Both the position numbers and the translations under genes were made by a program. The notes under the pieces are model-generated. The model was not told the origin of the DNA. It did not search any database and was given only the letters and a program-made list of their open reading frames with translations. Positions 22,906 through 36,028 of a DNA stretch of 64,000 bases are shown here, in pieces. Each line of letters begins with the position of its first letter. Within the stretch, counting starts at the first letter, position 1. The stretch is from Nepenthes gracilis (lineage: Eukaryota > Streptophyta > Magnoliopsida > Caryophyllales > Nepenthaceae): positions 19,258,037 to 19,322,036 of the forward strand of contig BSYO01000004.1 in NCBI GenBank assembly GCA_033239525.1. The letters run 5' to 3'.

Positions 22906-23430
22906 TTATAAATCACAGTGCGCAAGCATGAATGTTAAATAAAAAAGAAGAAAAAAAGTATTTACTTGCCTCGAATTTTCACTTTTCTTCTCGGCTTTGG
23001 TGGCAGCAATGACTATTTGCTTCGGCTTGTGCTCCCTCCCTCTCCCTTCACGCCACTGGATACCTTTTATTATGTAGAGGAGCTGCATCCAGAGTTTGTT
23101 TGCTTCCTTCCTGCATCGATTTCTTCCTCTCCTCGGCGAACAGTCGCGCACCCTTTCTTTCCCTTTCTTCCTCTTCTTTCCTTCCGTGTCTTCTTTTTAT
23201 TTCCTTCCTCTTTTTCGTTTATGATAATAACAATAATAATAATAATAATAATAATAACAATAATAATATTATTATTATTGTTATTATCATATGAATTTAT
23301 ATTTTTAATTTAATTTAATTTTTTCCCTAATTAAGGTTATAGATTAATTCTTTTCCAAATTACCGATTTATCTTTATAATAATACTAAAAAATTTTTATC
23401 TAAAATTTTGGCCTATTCACGTTCTAAATT
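22906..23430 (-). repeat. Diverged gypsy-type LTR fragment
   Basis: Like the LTRs at 9586 and 15368, it shows an ACTTGCCTCGA box (22965), a CT-rich leader (23030-23215), a trinucleotide run and then an AT-rich end with a TTAATTTAATTTTTT...AATTACC order. No coding sequence of the element is attached. Boundaries are approximate. Confidence 0.45.
23221..23290. repeat. (AAT)n/(ATT)n inverted microsatellite
   Basis: An AAT run is followed by an ATT run. The first 23 bases (23221-23243) are the exact reverse complement of the last 23 (23268-23290), including the interrupting AAC/GTT, so the tract can form a long hairpin. Confidence 0.9.
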
Positions 23431-24059
23431 TCTATTGGTCCAGCCATTTTTAAACTTAATTACATAATTAGATTTTAGCTAATGGAACTTAATATATTAA
23501 GAAGGTTCACCAAATTTCATGCTAAGATAAAAGTCCAAGGCACAAGGGTTACAAACAATTCAAGTTAAAAATTGTAACATTATGTTGATGATCCACCAAT
23601 TTTTGAGCCTAAAAAGCCCAAATTAACTATTAATTCAATAATGGATTAATTTTCTTAATTAAATTTCTTCTAAATATACCACATAATATCATAGAATATC
23701 ATAAGCATAAAATTAGTAAATAAGAGTTCAAAAGGACAATGGAATCGTTTTTTAATATATATTCCGATACTTAAGTTATTAAATTCTTTCAAAAATCTGG
23801 AATGTTGGAGAGATTATGAGAATGAGAGAGAGAGGGGATTTGGCTCCATATTATTCGGAAGAACAAATGCTTAAAAGGGTTTGCTCTATACTTATTTTTG
23901 GGAATTTGTTCCCTTTTTCAGAAAAAGTGAATATATTTATAATTACATTGTTAATTGATAAAAATTTCTTAAATAAGAATAATTGGCCATGATTTGAATA
24001 GTTAAATCAATTTGATGTTGATTAGTTTAACATCCTTTGTCAATGTTTTGATCATGTGA
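23431..24059. repeat. AT-rich sequence; part of a repeat family also at 63100-63310
   Basis: 23795-23970 resembles 63105-63300: both have GGAGAGATTATGAGAATGAG-like purines, then GGCTCCATATTATT/GACTCCGTATTATT, AAGGGCTTT/AAGGGTTTGCT and TATATTTATAATTA. I cannot name the family. The rest of the interval holds no gene. Confidence 0.45.
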
Positions 24060-24403
24060 TTTTTTGAAGTAGTTTAACCAATGATGATGAGCAATTGTTA
24101 TTAGTTAGGAGACTATTATTTGGGCCAATTATAAAGTATAAAAATTGCTCGCTAATTTAATTATTCATACGTGTCAACCATTTAAACCTATGATCCAATC
24201 TTTTTGTGACCATTCATCTACTTGGCCTTTCGGTTATCAATTTAACTTTGATCTATTTTAATTAAAATTGGATCAAGATGAAAATCTATTTTTTAAACTT
24301 AGGTCTAAAAGACTAATAAATACTTTTTTCCTTTTTGAGCTTACTATTTATGTGCTTGATATGCTAATCTATTGAGTTAGCTCAGTGGAGGCTATACTCA
24401 ACA
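24060..24403 (-). repeat. LTR (left copy) of an old element
   Basis: On the minus strand it starts TGTTGAGTATAGCCTCC at 24403. It aligns with 31160-31567 (TGTTAAATATAGCCTCAGC start, shared GATCCAATC/GACCCAATC, TTGAGTTAGCT/TTAGGTTAGCT and more). The outer limit is fuzzy. With the right copy it brackets about 6.8 kb containing gypsy gag and protease relics. Confidence 0.55.
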
Positions 24404-27400
24404 CTAATGCCTCATATTTGAAAGTTGAATTTAAATTCTAAGAATACCTTAAAGAAGGAACAAATTATGCCATCCTTCACACTGTTCGAGCATTTCTTTC
24501 TAAAGGGAATAGAAGTTAGTGAGCAATTAATGTTGATTGTGTCAATCAAATGTTGCTAACTTTTCGCTTTGGTAGAGAATCCTTGACCTTCAATTGTATA
24601 CTTTTACTTCAAACCACTTCATTACTTTGCTTTTTTTTAGCTATAAAATGAGCTAATAACTCATTCCATCTTCTTCATCTGATTTTTTTTTTATCTTAAC
24701 AGCTGATGGAGTCATTCAAATCATTCCATACTTGGAGGATCTTTTATTCCTGATAATAGAGAAATGATCTTGATGCCATGGTGTTCAGCCGAGTATCATT
24801 GATGAAATCCAACTTGGATTTCTTCTTTTAAAAGGAAATCCATCTTAATTTTTTGCTTTTTATAGCATCGTCATTCAAACTAGTTTTTCATCTAGCAAAT
24901 TACTTGTGGAACCTTATGCTAATGGGTGCATAATGGTTCACGCATACTTCTTTGATGGGACTAGTATGTGTTAGGATGCATCCACCATTGAGCATCTAGT
25001 TGCCTACCCCCAATTTGCATGAGTCATCAATCTAGGTGTTGCTCTTTCTCTCTCCATTCAAATAAGTTATTGTTGGAGAGAGGCATGTTGAATCATCTAC
25101 CACTATTGATGAGCTTGACCACCTTGATGACATTTTTTTTTCTTTTTTATCAAACTAATAGACTTAGTGTTTTCATGTTGAAATGTACATTATACATGAA
25201 TGTTACCAAAAATAAACAAAAAAATTATATTTTATTTTCATGTTTGGACTATATTTATTAATATGTTTATTTTGTATTTTGATTTGTGTAAATCTATATG
25301 TGATTGTGAGTCATCAAAAGTTTAGGATAATCAACATTTTCATATGGAATTTCTTTATGATTGATTTTGTGGGCTGAGAGTATACTGAGTGATAATCCTT
25401 TAAACAACTTTTTATTTTAGTAGGAGCTAACAACTTAACTCTTTGAAAATTAGAGACCCTTAAGTAAAAACCTAATATTTTAAGAGTTTAATTAATTTGA
25501 CTTAGAAACTGTTAGAATTTTATTTTGTTGCAATTGAATAGTTAATTTGATGACAAGTTGAATGATGTCAGCACTTTATCACTCTTAAGATTGATGTGAC
25601 TGGGCTGATAACACATTTAATGTTGTATCAAATGGCTTCCTTCTTCAAGACAAATAATGCATCACTTAGAATTATCATTTTGTCGGTTATTAATACTCAA
25701 CATTTTGAATTTGAATGAAGTGGGAAACATGTCTTCATCTAAGAGGTTTTACATCATTTGGATGAGTATTTTACTTAAAATGCATCATTTCTAAATTTTA
25801 TCATTTTTTAAAAATCCTTCGTCTTGCTTTCAACTATTTAAATTAAAGTTTGATCCTCTTATTACTTCTATGTTTGAAAGGAAAATTTTTAAATGCTTAA
25901 TCTTTAGTGTCTTACAATCTCACTACTTGTTGTTAGCAATGGTCTCACAAGACACTCTTAAGAATATTATTGATATTATTTCCTGTTTGTCACTATTAGA
26001 TATATTTAATATTTATTATAGTTTTGACATTTTAATTGTCATTTTGTTTATTGTATATTCTTTAGATGAAAGGTTGTGCTCTCCCAAAGTGGGTTCACTA
26101 TGGCTTATGAAACTCATTTGACGGATGGATTTTGCTCCCTTGTTGCCAGGGAATTTGTTTAAATAATGGGGGCCCTTGATATCCCTATTACACGACCCCA
26201 TTCCAATGTTATTTGGTACATCGTGGTTTTGTATGTCTTTTCCAGTGTTATGAGCTTAGATTAAACGCTTAGATGGTAAAAGTTATATTCTGTTTTAACC
26301 CAGAAAATGATTAGATTTCTTTGATCCTTACAAAGGATTTTAAAAATAAGTGAAGGAAATTCCAATGTTGTAAAAACTTGGAATGATTAGTTCTTTTGTA
26401 TGAAAATCTCTTCTAACTGGATTTTGTTAAATAATTGGAATGCTATAAATCCAACTTACTCTGATTCTGTCAGAGAGAAGGAATTTTTTGTTATTAGGAC
26501 TCAAGCAGATCTCATAAAGAAACATGCATCGAGTTATACAACTTAAGTAGCTTTCTCAGCCCTACTTTCTTTTATTTAGTTGATTGGTATGTTGTTGCTG
26601 CCAATTTGTCTCCTCACCCCTAATATTGTTCGCCTACTAGGGTTCACCCTAATATTGTTCTATTGATGGTGGTTGATATTGTTTTTTATGATTACATAGA
26701 AAAAGTGAGAGCCGTGATGAGAGCTGAGGAGGTTGCATGATCTTCAGCTCCAATACTCACCTCTTTTCTCTTGAAGTCCTCATAAAAGATGCATATTTTA
26801 CATGATGTTGAGAGGATCTCGACTGTTCTGTTAAATGAAGAGAAGTATCTTCATACCACTTTGCATGTTCGAGTGTGCCAACCGATGCTACTCTTGTTAT
26901 TGCTGAATATGAGATACCTATCATTTAATGCTCTCCTTTAGTGGGATAAGCAGTGAAAGTTGTATTTAGTCATGTTAACTCCATAGAAGTAGAATGTGTT
27001 ATGGTGATACATTTACTGTAATGGGTATTGAGATTTGCTCAGTATTCCCTTCTCCGGGTAATAAGGTGGCTAAAATTTCAACGAGAGCTTTAGACTCGGA
27101 TTAACTAATATTTCAGTTAACCTTGCCAAGTCTTTATTGAAGGCTTTCATCCATTCTAGACTCAGCTATCACTAGTTCTTTGTTTGTCTTCATTAGGGAT
27201 GAGGATTTTCTCACTCATGAGGTATATTTTTACCTTTAATTTTAATTATTTTACTTAATTTTATATTACTAACACGCCTTTTTGCAATCCTTAGAGTTAG
27301 CGAATTAGGCTAGTTGGAGGATATTCTTTCACAATTAAGAAATTACCTACCTGACGAGATCTTACATTGATCTAGTTATAGTTATGGGCTCGGAATGTAT

Positions 27401-27447
27401 AGAGATGGCTGCCAAAGTCAAGGCACTTAGACTTGTTTGAGTGGTTA
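24404..27447. other. Interior of the old element: no clear gene
   Basis: No RT or integrase block is recognisable. On the + strand a weak coding look, with a possible intron (GT near 27221, AG near 27296), leads into the repeats at 27448. By position this could be the antisense extra ORF that Tat-lineage elements carry next to the 3' LTR, but I cannot support it with a motif. Confidence 0.3.
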
Positions 27448-27888
27448 AGCAGAGCTCAAGAAAGTCAAAATGGTTAAGTAGATCAAGTTGATGCCTTTTT
27501 GAGAACATTTGAAGCAGATTAATGTGGGCTCAGCACAATGGTAAGGAACAATTAGTAGACTGTTTGCACAATGGTAAGCAGAGCTCAAGAAAGTCAAAAT
27601 GGTTAAGTAGATCAAGTTGATGCTATAGAGGAGAGAGCTAACGTTTTTGAGAACATGGCCATTGAAGCAGATTAATGTGCTTTTGTGGCTCAGCACAATG
27701 GTAAGGAACAATTAGTAGACTGTTTGCACAATGGTAAGCAGAGCTCAAGAAAGTCAAAATGGTTAAGTAGATCAAGTTGATGCTATAGAGGAGAGAGCTA
27801 ACGTTTTTGAGAACATGGCCATTGAAGCAGATTAATGTGCTTTTGTGGCTCAGCACAATGGTAAGGAACAATTAGTAGACTGTTTGCA
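27448..27888 (+). repeat. 160-base tandem repeat, three copies
   Basis: Copies start at 27448, 27577 and 27737. Copies two and three have the same length (160 bases) and look identical or nearly so. Copy one is 129 bases because three short blocks are missing (TATAGAGGAGAGAGCTAACG, GGCCA and CTTTTGTG). Each unit holds the phrases GCTCAAGAAAGTCAAAATGG and AAGGAACAATTAGTAGACTG. Confidence 0.92.
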
Positions 27889-28534
27889 GCATAAGGAGTC
27901 ATTAAAACGAAGTATTTGACAAGAATAACCTAGTTCTTTACTTAGTGTCCAGTTTAATGAGGGTATCAGTTTTTACAGGAGGATAATTTCTATGCTCATT
28001 CCTAAATTTTCTATTAGTTGTTTGGATGTAAAGAATTTGTAGCTATTTTGGTTTCAGAAATCAGAGACTTTGAAGCTCAATTGGATCCTCAGGTCACTGT
28101 CTCTATTTCCAAGCATTAAATGTAGCATGATGCTATTGAATGCTCCATCTCTTAATTTGTTATACAGTGGCATAACTTTATAAATAGGGGATATGATTTG
28201 TTCTTTAATGAATATTTGTAGAAATTTTTTCCCACTATATAATTAGAATTGATTCTCATCAATGTAGATTGTGAGGGCCTAACCCCCAGTTTATGAACTC
28301 TAGTTCTTTGATAATGTAATAGCTAAATTAATTTTTGATTAAATCTTTAGATTATCATCACTAGTGAGGGAGGACCCTAGTGTTTGACTATATGACTGAT
28401 CTTGTGAGTCTCATAAAGAGATTCATTGTCATTTATATGTATATAGCATATCTGTTGTTTAATAGGTTGTGTGATTATATTGATAGTTAAGTCTCAAATG
28501 ACTCAATGTGCCTGATATTTAACCTTTCAAAGGG

Positions 28535-28905
28535 GTATTAAATGCTTGGATCTCAGGCCCTTAAACCTTGTTGTACTTTTAATATGTGACCATGTTTGTG
28601 GTTATTTGATTTCCTTGAGCCTACACTATGACCATTCATTTGAGTCAATATGTTTTAACAAAATAATGTGTTAAAACTAACTATTTGATTCAAGATCTCA
28701 AGCCCTTGGATCTCAAAAGGGTATTAAATGCTTGGATCTAAAGCCCTTGAACCTTATTGTATTTTTAATATGTGACTATTGTTGTGGTCATATGATTTCC
28801 TTGAACCTATACTATGACCATCTATTTGAGTCAATATGTTTTAACAGATAATGTGCCAAAACTAATTATTTTACTCAAGATCAGTTGTAACCATATTAAA
28901 ACAAA
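28535..28905 (+). repeat. 186-base imperfect tandem duplication
   Basis: The phrase GTATTAAATGCTTGGATCT begins at 28535 and again at 28721. The following ~165 bases match with scattered changes (CTTTTAATATGTGAC, GATTTCCTTGA, TTTGAGTCAATATGTTTTAAC). The sequence is non-coding. Confidence 0.88.
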
Positions 28906-29269
28906 TGTTAACAAGTTATAAACATACAAACATGCAAACATATGTGAAAAATTATTTTTATTGATAACATCTAAAATACTTTACATCATACAAGCACTTC
29001 AAAGTGATCGGTAGGGTGTAGTTTTAAACTTATAGGTTGGCCTCTTCTCTAATAGTATTTTTTGAGGTGATGGTCATTGCAAATGGGCAAGACAAGTTTT
29101 CCATTTTGGGTGATAGCTTGCACGCCTTATTTTATAATATTACTATACTAAAAATGGTCCTTCCCAAATTAGAGACAACTTATTATTGTGTACAATTGAT
29201 GTTTAGCATGTAAAGCTAAGACTATATAGGAAGGACTTTTTCTACCAACTCCTTTGTACTCAAATGGCG

Positions 29270-29600
29270 GACGATTAGGCATAGTAAAATGAATGATATT
29301 CCTAGCACAGTCAATGCAGGCATGGTGAGTGGCCAACCATTATAGACTGAGGATGACATTGAAGTCTAGCATATCAAGTGGAATCAAGTCTAAGGTAAGT
29401 AATAATCTCCCACTCTAGCAATACAATCACCAAACACCAAATCAATATAAATAGTCTTTCTAATCGGAGTGGACACCACCAACGTGAAGTCTAGAGGCCC
29501 TTAGATAGCCTCCAAGTGTGACTCAAACCACAAGGACACAAAAGAATGTGTTGCATCATAATCAAATAATACATACACAATACACCATGGTGGGAGAATT
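29270..29600 (-). pseudogene. Ty3/gypsy protease relic
   Basis: Read on the minus strand with several stops, this matches a plant gypsy aspartic protease: VLFDYDATHSFVS (normally VLFDSGATHSF, so the catalytic DSG reads DYD), LDFTLVVSTPI, DCIARVGDYYL and a segment resembling LIPLDMLDFDVILGMDWL. It belongs with the gag relic upstream on the same strand. RT and integrase are not visible downstream. Confidence 0.7.
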
Positions 29601-29779
29601 ATGAGCCTCCTACTTAGTTATTTCGTAGACTTGCCCTGAAATCTAATATTTCTATTGTCCAGTCTCACTCCTATACACACTGCAATCCTTGGCGAAATAT
29701 TTTGGCTTGCTGTAGTTATAACATGAGCACAGATTTGCACATTTTATCTGGGTCACTGTAAGTTAAGAGGCTAGAGAAG

Positions 29780-30270
29780 TGACTAGTGTCACCCCATTTG
29801 CCCTGCAGTATCTTACGATATGGCCTATCCTCTAGCATAAGTAACATATTTGCTTTTCTCCTAACTTGTTTGTCTTTTAATGCTTGCTGGGGGTGGAGTG
29901 ATGTGGCCTACCTTTGAATATGTTAGGTGCAATCAATGGAATCAGTCCTTGTTTGAGCATGCCCTTCTCAATAATCATTGCGCACTTTAAAACTGCACCA
30001 TACTCAACAAAATTAAATGGTAAGAGTTGCATCTGAATGGCATCTATTAGTCTATCCTAGAAGTTTCTCACCTTCTGCTCCATAACGGACACCCAATATG
30101 AGCAAAATGTGGGAGAGTCATGAATGTACCTCATATTATGCCACTGTTATGGTCATTTAGGTTAGCAACATGAATTTTGCGTCTTCCATGGTCTCAATGT
30201 AGAATGGAAAGAATATGACATAGAAACGCCACTAAAACTCCACCATCGAAAAAGTTAGTCAACATGAGAT
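29780..30270 (-). pseudogene. Ty3/gypsy gag relic
   Basis: On the minus strand a Retrotrans_gag-like stretch (MTITVA, stop, YEVHS near 30130-30180; relatives read MTVAEYEARF) is followed by a damaged CCHC-type knuckle near 29800-29850. Many stops and frameshifts are present. It is the upstream partner of the protease relic at 29270-29600. Confidence 0.55.
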
Positions 30271-31159
30271 TGTATTAGGATACATCCCCATTGAACTTCT
30301 AAGTGTATGATTCACTTAACCTACTTTTGGCTCATAATCTAGCCCATATAATTATTCGTTCAATAAGTATATTTGATTATATTTTAATCCTAATTTAATA
30401 AACATATCAAAGTAAATAATATTTTTAAATATTTTATTATCAATAAAATTCATTTCAATTGACAATCTTAAATTTTATCTAAAACAAGTACAGTTATAAC
30501 AAATGGGTTAGAATAAGGAAGGATTACATGTGTCATATCATTATCATTGAAACTAATGACATTTTTTTTTCTATCTCTTATTGGAGGAAGCTTATTCCAA
30601 ATATTTAAAATTGCCGAACTAGTGGGTCCGATAGATACCATGTTGATAATCCTTGCAACTACTTGATTGTGTGGTTTCTCTAACTACTCTTTGTCATCCT
30701 TGTATTTTCCTGAGTTGACCATAGGATTTTGTAAAGATATTTTGAGTTACCTTTTCAAAATAAAGGCCTCAATCTCCCTATGAAATGTTTGACAATTCTC
30801 AGTGTGGTACCTCAAAGATTAATGATAGGGGCAGTACTGTAATTGGTCTTCATCTTTTGGGTTTTTGATTGGCTTAGGTCACTTTAAAAATTAGTCATTC
30901 TAAATTTGTGTCAAAACATTCATTTGACTGTTAGTGAGGGATGTAAGATGTAGAGGCTTGTACTTTTAGTGATCACCAAATCGGTCCTTGGTTACTTATG
31001 ATGGTCTCAAGTGGGTTGATTGCTAATGTTTCTCCTTTTTCTACAGCTGACATCTTTTTCCTGATCTATCATAATATAGTCTCAAGTGATTGCTTTTGCC
31101 TCCAAGAATTAAACCAAATTCGGTTAAACTAAATTAATTTAACCGCCCTTATGCACATT
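30271..31159. other. AT-rich sequence between gag relic and right LTR
   Basis: No gene is recognised. 31000-31140 matches 35690-35850 (shared GGTTGATTGC and TTGCTTTTGCCTCCAAGAAT), so the same old element family has a second fragment there. Confidence 0.4.
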
Positions 31160-31567
31160 CTAATTGCGGGTTTTTTAAAGAAAATTTAGTCGATAATGAT
31201 AAGTAGTTAACATTATTTAAAATGGTCACACTTGGGCTAACTGTAGAATATATAAACTGCTCATTTGATTTAATGGCTTGTTTGGCTTAACCACTCGACT
31301 TGGTCAACCGCTCAATTAGATTAATTGCTCAATTTGTTGTTTGATATCCAGCTAGCTGTGTCTAAGACCCAATCTTTTCCAACCATTCAGCTACTCTGCC
31401 ATCCATTAGATTTTAATTCATTTTGATTAATATTGGGTGAAGACCAAACTCTGTTTTTCAAATTTGGGCCTCATGAAAAAGTTGATACTTTCTCATTTCT
31501 AAGATTTTTATTCAAGGGCTTGCTATGCTAATCCATTAGGTTAGCTTTGCTGAGGCTATATTTAACA
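31160..31567 (-). repeat. LTR (right copy) of the old element
   Basis: On the minus strand it begins TGTTAAATATAGCCTCAGC at 31567 and is alignable with the left copy at 24060-24403. Divergence is heavy, so the element is old. I did not find a clear primer binding site beside it. Confidence 0.55.
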
Positions 31568-33689
31568 CACAAAAAATTTACAAAATGTCTGTCAGTTCAT
31601 AATCCTTAGTTTTAATTTCTTAATTTATAATTAATTTAAATCAAATTTTAAATTTTAAAAAATTAAAATTTAATTATTTGTTCTACCGATAAAATAATAT
31701 CTAAATCAAACACTAGAACACAAACCTACCAATTTAATTACTGTAAAATGACCCAAAATATATAAATTATAAGATCTAAATGCTACATTTGTAAGGGCCA
31801 CAAAACCAACAATTCCTTAATCTTGAATCGAACATCAGAAAAAATATCTTACTAATATTGGAGTATCGAAACTAAATTTTAAATATTTTAAAGTCAAACT
31901 TAGATATTGACATCATAATATTATTACCGACTGAATATAATAATAAGTAAATAACTAAATGTTGAAAGATTAATATTGCAAAATATTAATTTATAACAAA
32001 ATATTAAATTGATTATAGCCCCTTAAGCTAATATTCGAATTGTAAATCTCTCAATTCAAAACTCCTATGAATAACTCAATCCCATTAATCTGGAGGAGTT
32101 AGCAAAAGGAAATAAAAGTGAGCCAATTACTTAATAAAATGAATAATTTTTATTAGTAAATATATACATAAAAATATATTAAAATATAACATAGTCAAAT
32201 AACCAGAAAATAATAATATTAATTTGTAAACCTATAATGTATAATCTAAACTAATGATCAATTTAATAAATTATATAATTTTTAAAATATACTCAAACCA
32301 TATAAAAAATTTAGAGGACCAAGAATTAATAAGGACTTCATTATTAAATGGCAAATATTAAAATTTAGGTTATGATTATTTTTATATGATCAAAGACTAT
32401 ATATTATTATTCAAGATCAATAGTTGAGTCATTTACAAATAATTTTATCGATAGAATCAAACATCACTTTTCTAACTCGGGAATAATAGGCTTGACCTTT
32501 AATTTTCTTCTAATATACTATGACATATTTGAGTATATTTTATTAATTTTTTTAAATAGTCTATATATAATTAAATTAAAAATTTTATTTGAATATAAAT
32601 ATATTCTTAAATTTTCTCTTATCAAAGAAAATACACATATTAGTAAATTTCTATAGAGTTTTTCTTTTTTTATTTTCTCTTAAATATATGAAATGCATTT
32701 CATTATAAATCATGCAGGAACATGTATTTTTAAAATATGCAAGAAGTATAAGGTACAATTTATAAACATGTGAAAGTGATTATTGAAAAAAATTTAAAAA
32801 ATTTATTAGGTTTTATGTAATTTCATTACTTTCTTAAAAAAATTATTAGGTTTTATGTAATTTCATTACTTTCTCATTAATGCCCATTTTTATATTCAAC
32901 TTGTTTTAAATTGGCAATCTTATTCATTTTATAAAGATAAAGATGCCATCTAAACCTCAAACATCCAAACAAAGTGCGGACATACTAAACTTGCGGAAGC
33001 ATAATAAAACCATAAAAACAACCACAAACCATACCTAACCCCGAGTGGCTATATCACATTTGATGTTCAATTCTTTCTTTGCACTTGTCTGTCATTTTAT
33101 CAATTTCCTTGTTCTATCTAAATTTTCATCTAGGAGGAAAAATACAATAGCAAGAGTATAGATAATCACTATCATATAGACAATGAAAAGAATATAAATA
33201 TTTGAAATTCATTAAATTTAGAAGTATTTTCCATGTGCAGGAACATTTAAGAAATCATTTTCTAATTTTTTTAATTTTCTATAATATAAATGAAATATTT
33301 CCTCATTATATTTTATCAAATGTTTTTTTCCCGATTATAACAATAGTATCAAAGGCGTGACACGGACACCACTGCTTTGGCCCAGAAATGGACGTGTCAA
33401 ACCAGAGAATACTATAGATTCTCTTTTCCATTAAAAAGTCCACCGTTTCTCATATATCAATCTCCCGCCAAAGGTTTCATCATATCTCCCACCACACGGG
33501 AGGTTTCATCATATCACATATCCATTATGGACTTCCTACATTCCATTTTCCCATTGATCTTCACTTGGAGACTTTAAAAAATTTTTATCGGTTTCATATT
33601 CAAAAGGAAAGAAAATACACATTTTAAAAATTTTAAATATTCATTAGTAGAGTTTTTCATTTGCATATTTTCTATTTTAATAAAATAGC
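31568..33689. other. Very AT-rich intergenic DNA
   Basis: No gene. A short tandem duplication of ~42 bases (ATTAGGTTTTATGTAATTTC, 32805 and 32847) recurs once more near 33963. A frame at 33377-33577 has no family signature. Confidence 0.5.
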
Positions 33690-34200
33690 ATTTCGTTAAA
33701 GGATCCGAAGTTTAGAATTTCATGAAATCATTATAAAATTCATTTCTTAGGAAATTTAGGATAATACAAGTGAAAGCATGCTAATTTAAATTCATAACAG
33801 AACATGGGGTAAGAAGATAAGGTCAATTCTTGTGATTTCGGAACCCGAGATATGTATATTTGGGAAATATTTATTTTCATAGTTTGGGTGGGTATCAAAA
33901 ATTTATTAGTGAGTATTAGAACACTTGCCTCGATGTGCTTTACATTTTCTCAATTGAAAATTATTAGGTTTAATGTAATTTATTACTTTTGCTCGGGTGG
34001 CTGGCGGCGGGAGCTCATAATATTCAAGCGGGCTTGATATGCAAAGGTATTTAATAAAACTAGATTCTGGTTTTGAAATACTCGGCGTGTGGTGGCGGTG
34101 GAGCTTCGTGGCGTTTTCATTATTAAAAGTTCCCAGATTTTTACCGAGTTCTTTTATTTAATTATTGCTAGCCTTATGTTGATTCTATTTTTGTTTTAGG
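33690..34200 (-). repeat. Gypsy-type LTR fragment
   Basis: The order TTTGGGTGGGTATC (33884), AACACTTGCCTCGA (33920) and TTTACATTTTCTC matches the same segment of the LARD-like LTR (16905-17015). Only this middle part is present. Confidence 0.5.
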
Positions 34201-35329
34201 AACCTCACAATAAATAAAGATTATCCATATACAACATCATTTATGTGAAAATTTAGAACAAGTAAGAATATATATATAATATTAAAGACGTGTAAGAATA
34301 ACAAATAACATTTAAGATCATTTAAGAATATTGTTGTAGAAAATCAACATTTAAACTTAACATTTGTAAATTTAAAATATATATTTTATAAAAGTTTCAT
34401 AAAATTTGAATAAGATTACATGTATACAAAGTAACAACACTTCATGTACGAATATAATACATACAAAAGTATTTGAAATAAGAAATATTTGAAGAGGAAA
34501 GAAAATATAAATAATAAAGGAAAAATAGTTTGAATGGACTTGTTTTTACTTGATTTTACCAAAAGGTCTATTGATTGTTTTTTAATTTCTCATTTTTCCT
34601 CATTTCTTTCTTCTTCTCTCTTTTTTTTTCTTTTTTCTCTAAAAAATTAGTTTAGAATCACCTAAAATTGGCCAAATAGCTTATTTATAAAAACCTAATG
34701 CACATATGATCATTAGACTTAAATTAAGCATAAGGCACAATCCATACTGCATACAAGATCTCCTTAGGCATGCATCAAATGCCAATTATCTATCCAAAAG
34801 CTATATGAGTGCCCTAGAGCGCCCCTTTGGTGTACATTCTACTTAAAATGCACATAAGTGCAGTTTAGGCATTTATCAAACATTATGCCTGATTTCGAAA
34901 AATAAAATTCCTTCAAATTTTTATTGTGTAATTATTTTATAAATTGATATAAAATCATTTTGATGACGTTGTAATTTATAAACAAAATATAGAGTATTAT
35001 AATTCTCTCATTTTTTAAAATTTTATTATTGAAATTTAACATATATAAGCAAATAGAAAATTTGGTCTTTGTAGAGGTCGACTGTGCTCCGCTGTATAAG
35101 TCTAATACTTTCTCTTCAATGTCGAAATAACCTTAATCATTTTCCATCTCTTAATAATTATCAGATGGGTCATCATCTCTAATGACTTCTAACACGCCAA
35201 TCTTGACTCTTTCATGATTTTGTTCAAATAGTAAAGCTCGATCGAATAATTTACCATAAATTCTCAATATCAAAGTCACCAAATACTGCCAAATGGTGTC
35301 ATTCAACCCTTACTAAAATTTTCTTTTTT
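34201..35329. other. AT-rich intergenic DNA, no gene recognised
   Basis: I see only low-complexity runs (for example the CT-rich tract at 34600-34640) and no coding motif. Confidence 0.45.
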
Positions 35330-35880
35330 TGCTAACTTCATACACCACAATATGTTGGGCAAATTGCTATAATTTTGTAAATTTAGAATCATATTTTGCC
35401 ACCATTCTATTTCCTTGTTTTAGCTGGGCAAATTCATCATTTTTTGTTCTCTCAAACTTGCAGGAAATTACTTCTCCAAGAAGGCCTCTAGAAAAACCTT
35501 CCAAGTTATCTCTTTGTTATTTGAACCCAAAATTTTCTTCTTTATGTTCTAATAATGCTTGCCTCTCTTTCCAATTCTTAAAAAGGCAAACATCACTTTT
35601 TCATCCGGGTAGCAAATTATCTCAAATACTTTATCGATTCTTTGAATCCAAACCTCAATCCTCTGTTGCTAATGAGGGTCATGAGTAGGTTGATTGCCAC
35701 TATTTCTAATTTTTCCACCTTAGTATGTCTTGAATGGTTCTTGTAGTTTGAGAGTTTTGGCTTGTTGGCATCATTTGTCTTCTCTACCGCAATATAGGTA
35801 TGGTTGATTGCTTTTGCCTCCAAGAATATTTTGGGGTCCGGTTGAATTAGCAACTTAAAAAGTTACCCTATTTAATTGTC
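35330..35880 (-). pseudogene. Ty3/gypsy gag relic (fragment)
   Basis: On the minus strand, with frameshifts, it reads EITWKVFLEAFLEK, then a stop, FPASLREQK and a block like FAQLKQGNRMVAKYDSKF, which is the Retrotrans_gag helix region of plant gypsy elements. 35690-35850 matches 31000-31140, so it belongs to the same old family as the element at 24-31.6 kb. Confidence 0.6.
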
Positions 35881-36028
35881 ATTATATAAGTATTTAGTTT
35901 CACCTCATTGAAAATTTTGAAATTCACCTAACCCCAATGTTGATTCGAATTAGAAAATGTTTTAGGATTTCATTGGGAGCTTACCTTATCCTAACAATAT
36001 ACTAGTGGCTTTTTCCTTCATTTTGATT

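Noticed and set aside
31568..33360. AT-rich block considered as a matrix-attachment or centromeric satellite
   Set aside because: No periodic monomer beyond one 42-base duplication; composition alone is not evidence.
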